From assembly GCA_014654775.1 (NCBI GenBank), contig JACVZW010000014.1, positions 31,403 through 95,402 of the forward strand: DNA of 64,000 bases, in the 5' to 3' direction. Positions 63,959-64,000 of the stretch are shown piece after piece (positions within the stretch are counted from its first letter, which is position 1; each line of letters begins with the position of its first letter). The translations under genes were made by a program, and so were the position numbers. This DNA is from Paracoccaceae bacterium. GTDB taxonomy: Bacteria; Pseudomonadota; Alphaproteobacteria; Rhodobacterales; Rhodobacteraceae. The notes beneath the pieces are model-generated. The model saw nothing but the letters and a program-made list of their open reading frames with translations, did not search any database and was not told where the DNA came from.

Positions 63959-64000
63959 ATGAGGGCCGAACGAATGGGGTTCTGGCGTCGATTGTTCTTT
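63959..64000 (+). CDS. Possible start of a plus-strand gene, cut by the window end
   Basis: An open frame of 14 codons (MRAERMGFWRRLFF) begins at ATG 63959, with an internal ATG at 63974 preceded by GAGGG. It is too short to assign and could be chance. It would be divergent from the exo operon. Confidence 0.25.
   Translation, partial: MRAERMGFWRRLFF

Noticed and set aside
1..64000. CRISPR arrays, tRNA or rRNA genes, insertion sequences
   Set aside because: No spaced repeat array, cloverleaf-like sequence, rRNA segment or transposase was recognised by reading both strands.

Overview
The window looks like part of an extrachromosomal replicon (large plasmid or chromid) of a Rhodobacteraceae-type alphaproteobacterium. 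The evidence is the high-GC third positions, the dense operons with ATGA/TGATG overlaps, several Roseobacter/Rhodobacter-style transport and methylamine-type catabolic clusters, and a replication/partition module near the middle. That module is parB-parA facing one way and a DnaA-like replicase facing the other. It is flanked by a tyrosine recombinase, a DUF1612-type HTH protein and a WGR-domain protein. I see no tRNA, rRNA, CRISPR array or insertion sequence.

Layout. 1-11685 (minus) is one long operon: class III aminotransferase, two phytoene-desaturase-like FAD oxidoreductases, a GcvT-like protein, two Rieske oxygenase alpha subunits and a spermidine/putrescine-type ABC importer. A TetR gene (11849-12493) diverges from it, followed by a fused E1 alpha/beta 2-oxoacid dehydrogenase. 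The composition suggests uptake and oxidative demethylation of an N-methylated compound; the substrate is unknown. 15182-19966 holds a small secreted acidic protein, a polar amino-acid ABC importer, a host-attachment-family protein and an orphan HPt protein. 19984-23361 is a TetR gene diverging from an IorAB-type molybdenum hydroxylase. 23439-29461 carries a DUF1537 kinase, a NanR/FadR-type GntR regulator, an agmatine-deiminase-family protein, an amidase and an SDR. 29470-31557 is a GAF-PAS hybrid histidine kinase.

31802-38088 is the replicon backbone. It contains palindromes (TTCCCCGCGGGGAA core) that are candidate ParB sites, iteron-like TTGGGG repeats between parA and the replicase, and a gene that appears to be transcribed as a leaderless message.

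38171-49749 (plus) is a tightly packed nine-gene operon. It encodes a DgcA/TMADH-like flavoprotein, an MttB-superfamily methyltransferase without a pyrrolysine codon, a CocE/NonD hydrolase, a complete peptide-type ABC importer and a TetR regulator. This is the best candidate for an undescribed system: a demethylase/methyltransferase pair and a hydrolase sharing one transporter, with no corrinoid protein or corrinoid activase encoded in the window.

49728-63616 (mostly minus) is a succinoglycan-like exopolysaccharide locus: exoY, exoF, exoT, a GT2 glycosyltransferase, exoL, exoA, exoP, exoK and exoQ. It also includes exoX on the opposite strand, exoM and a polysaccharide deacetylase. The transferases are those for the first four sugars of the succinoglycan backbone plus one more, which suggests a shorter, separately modified repeat unit.
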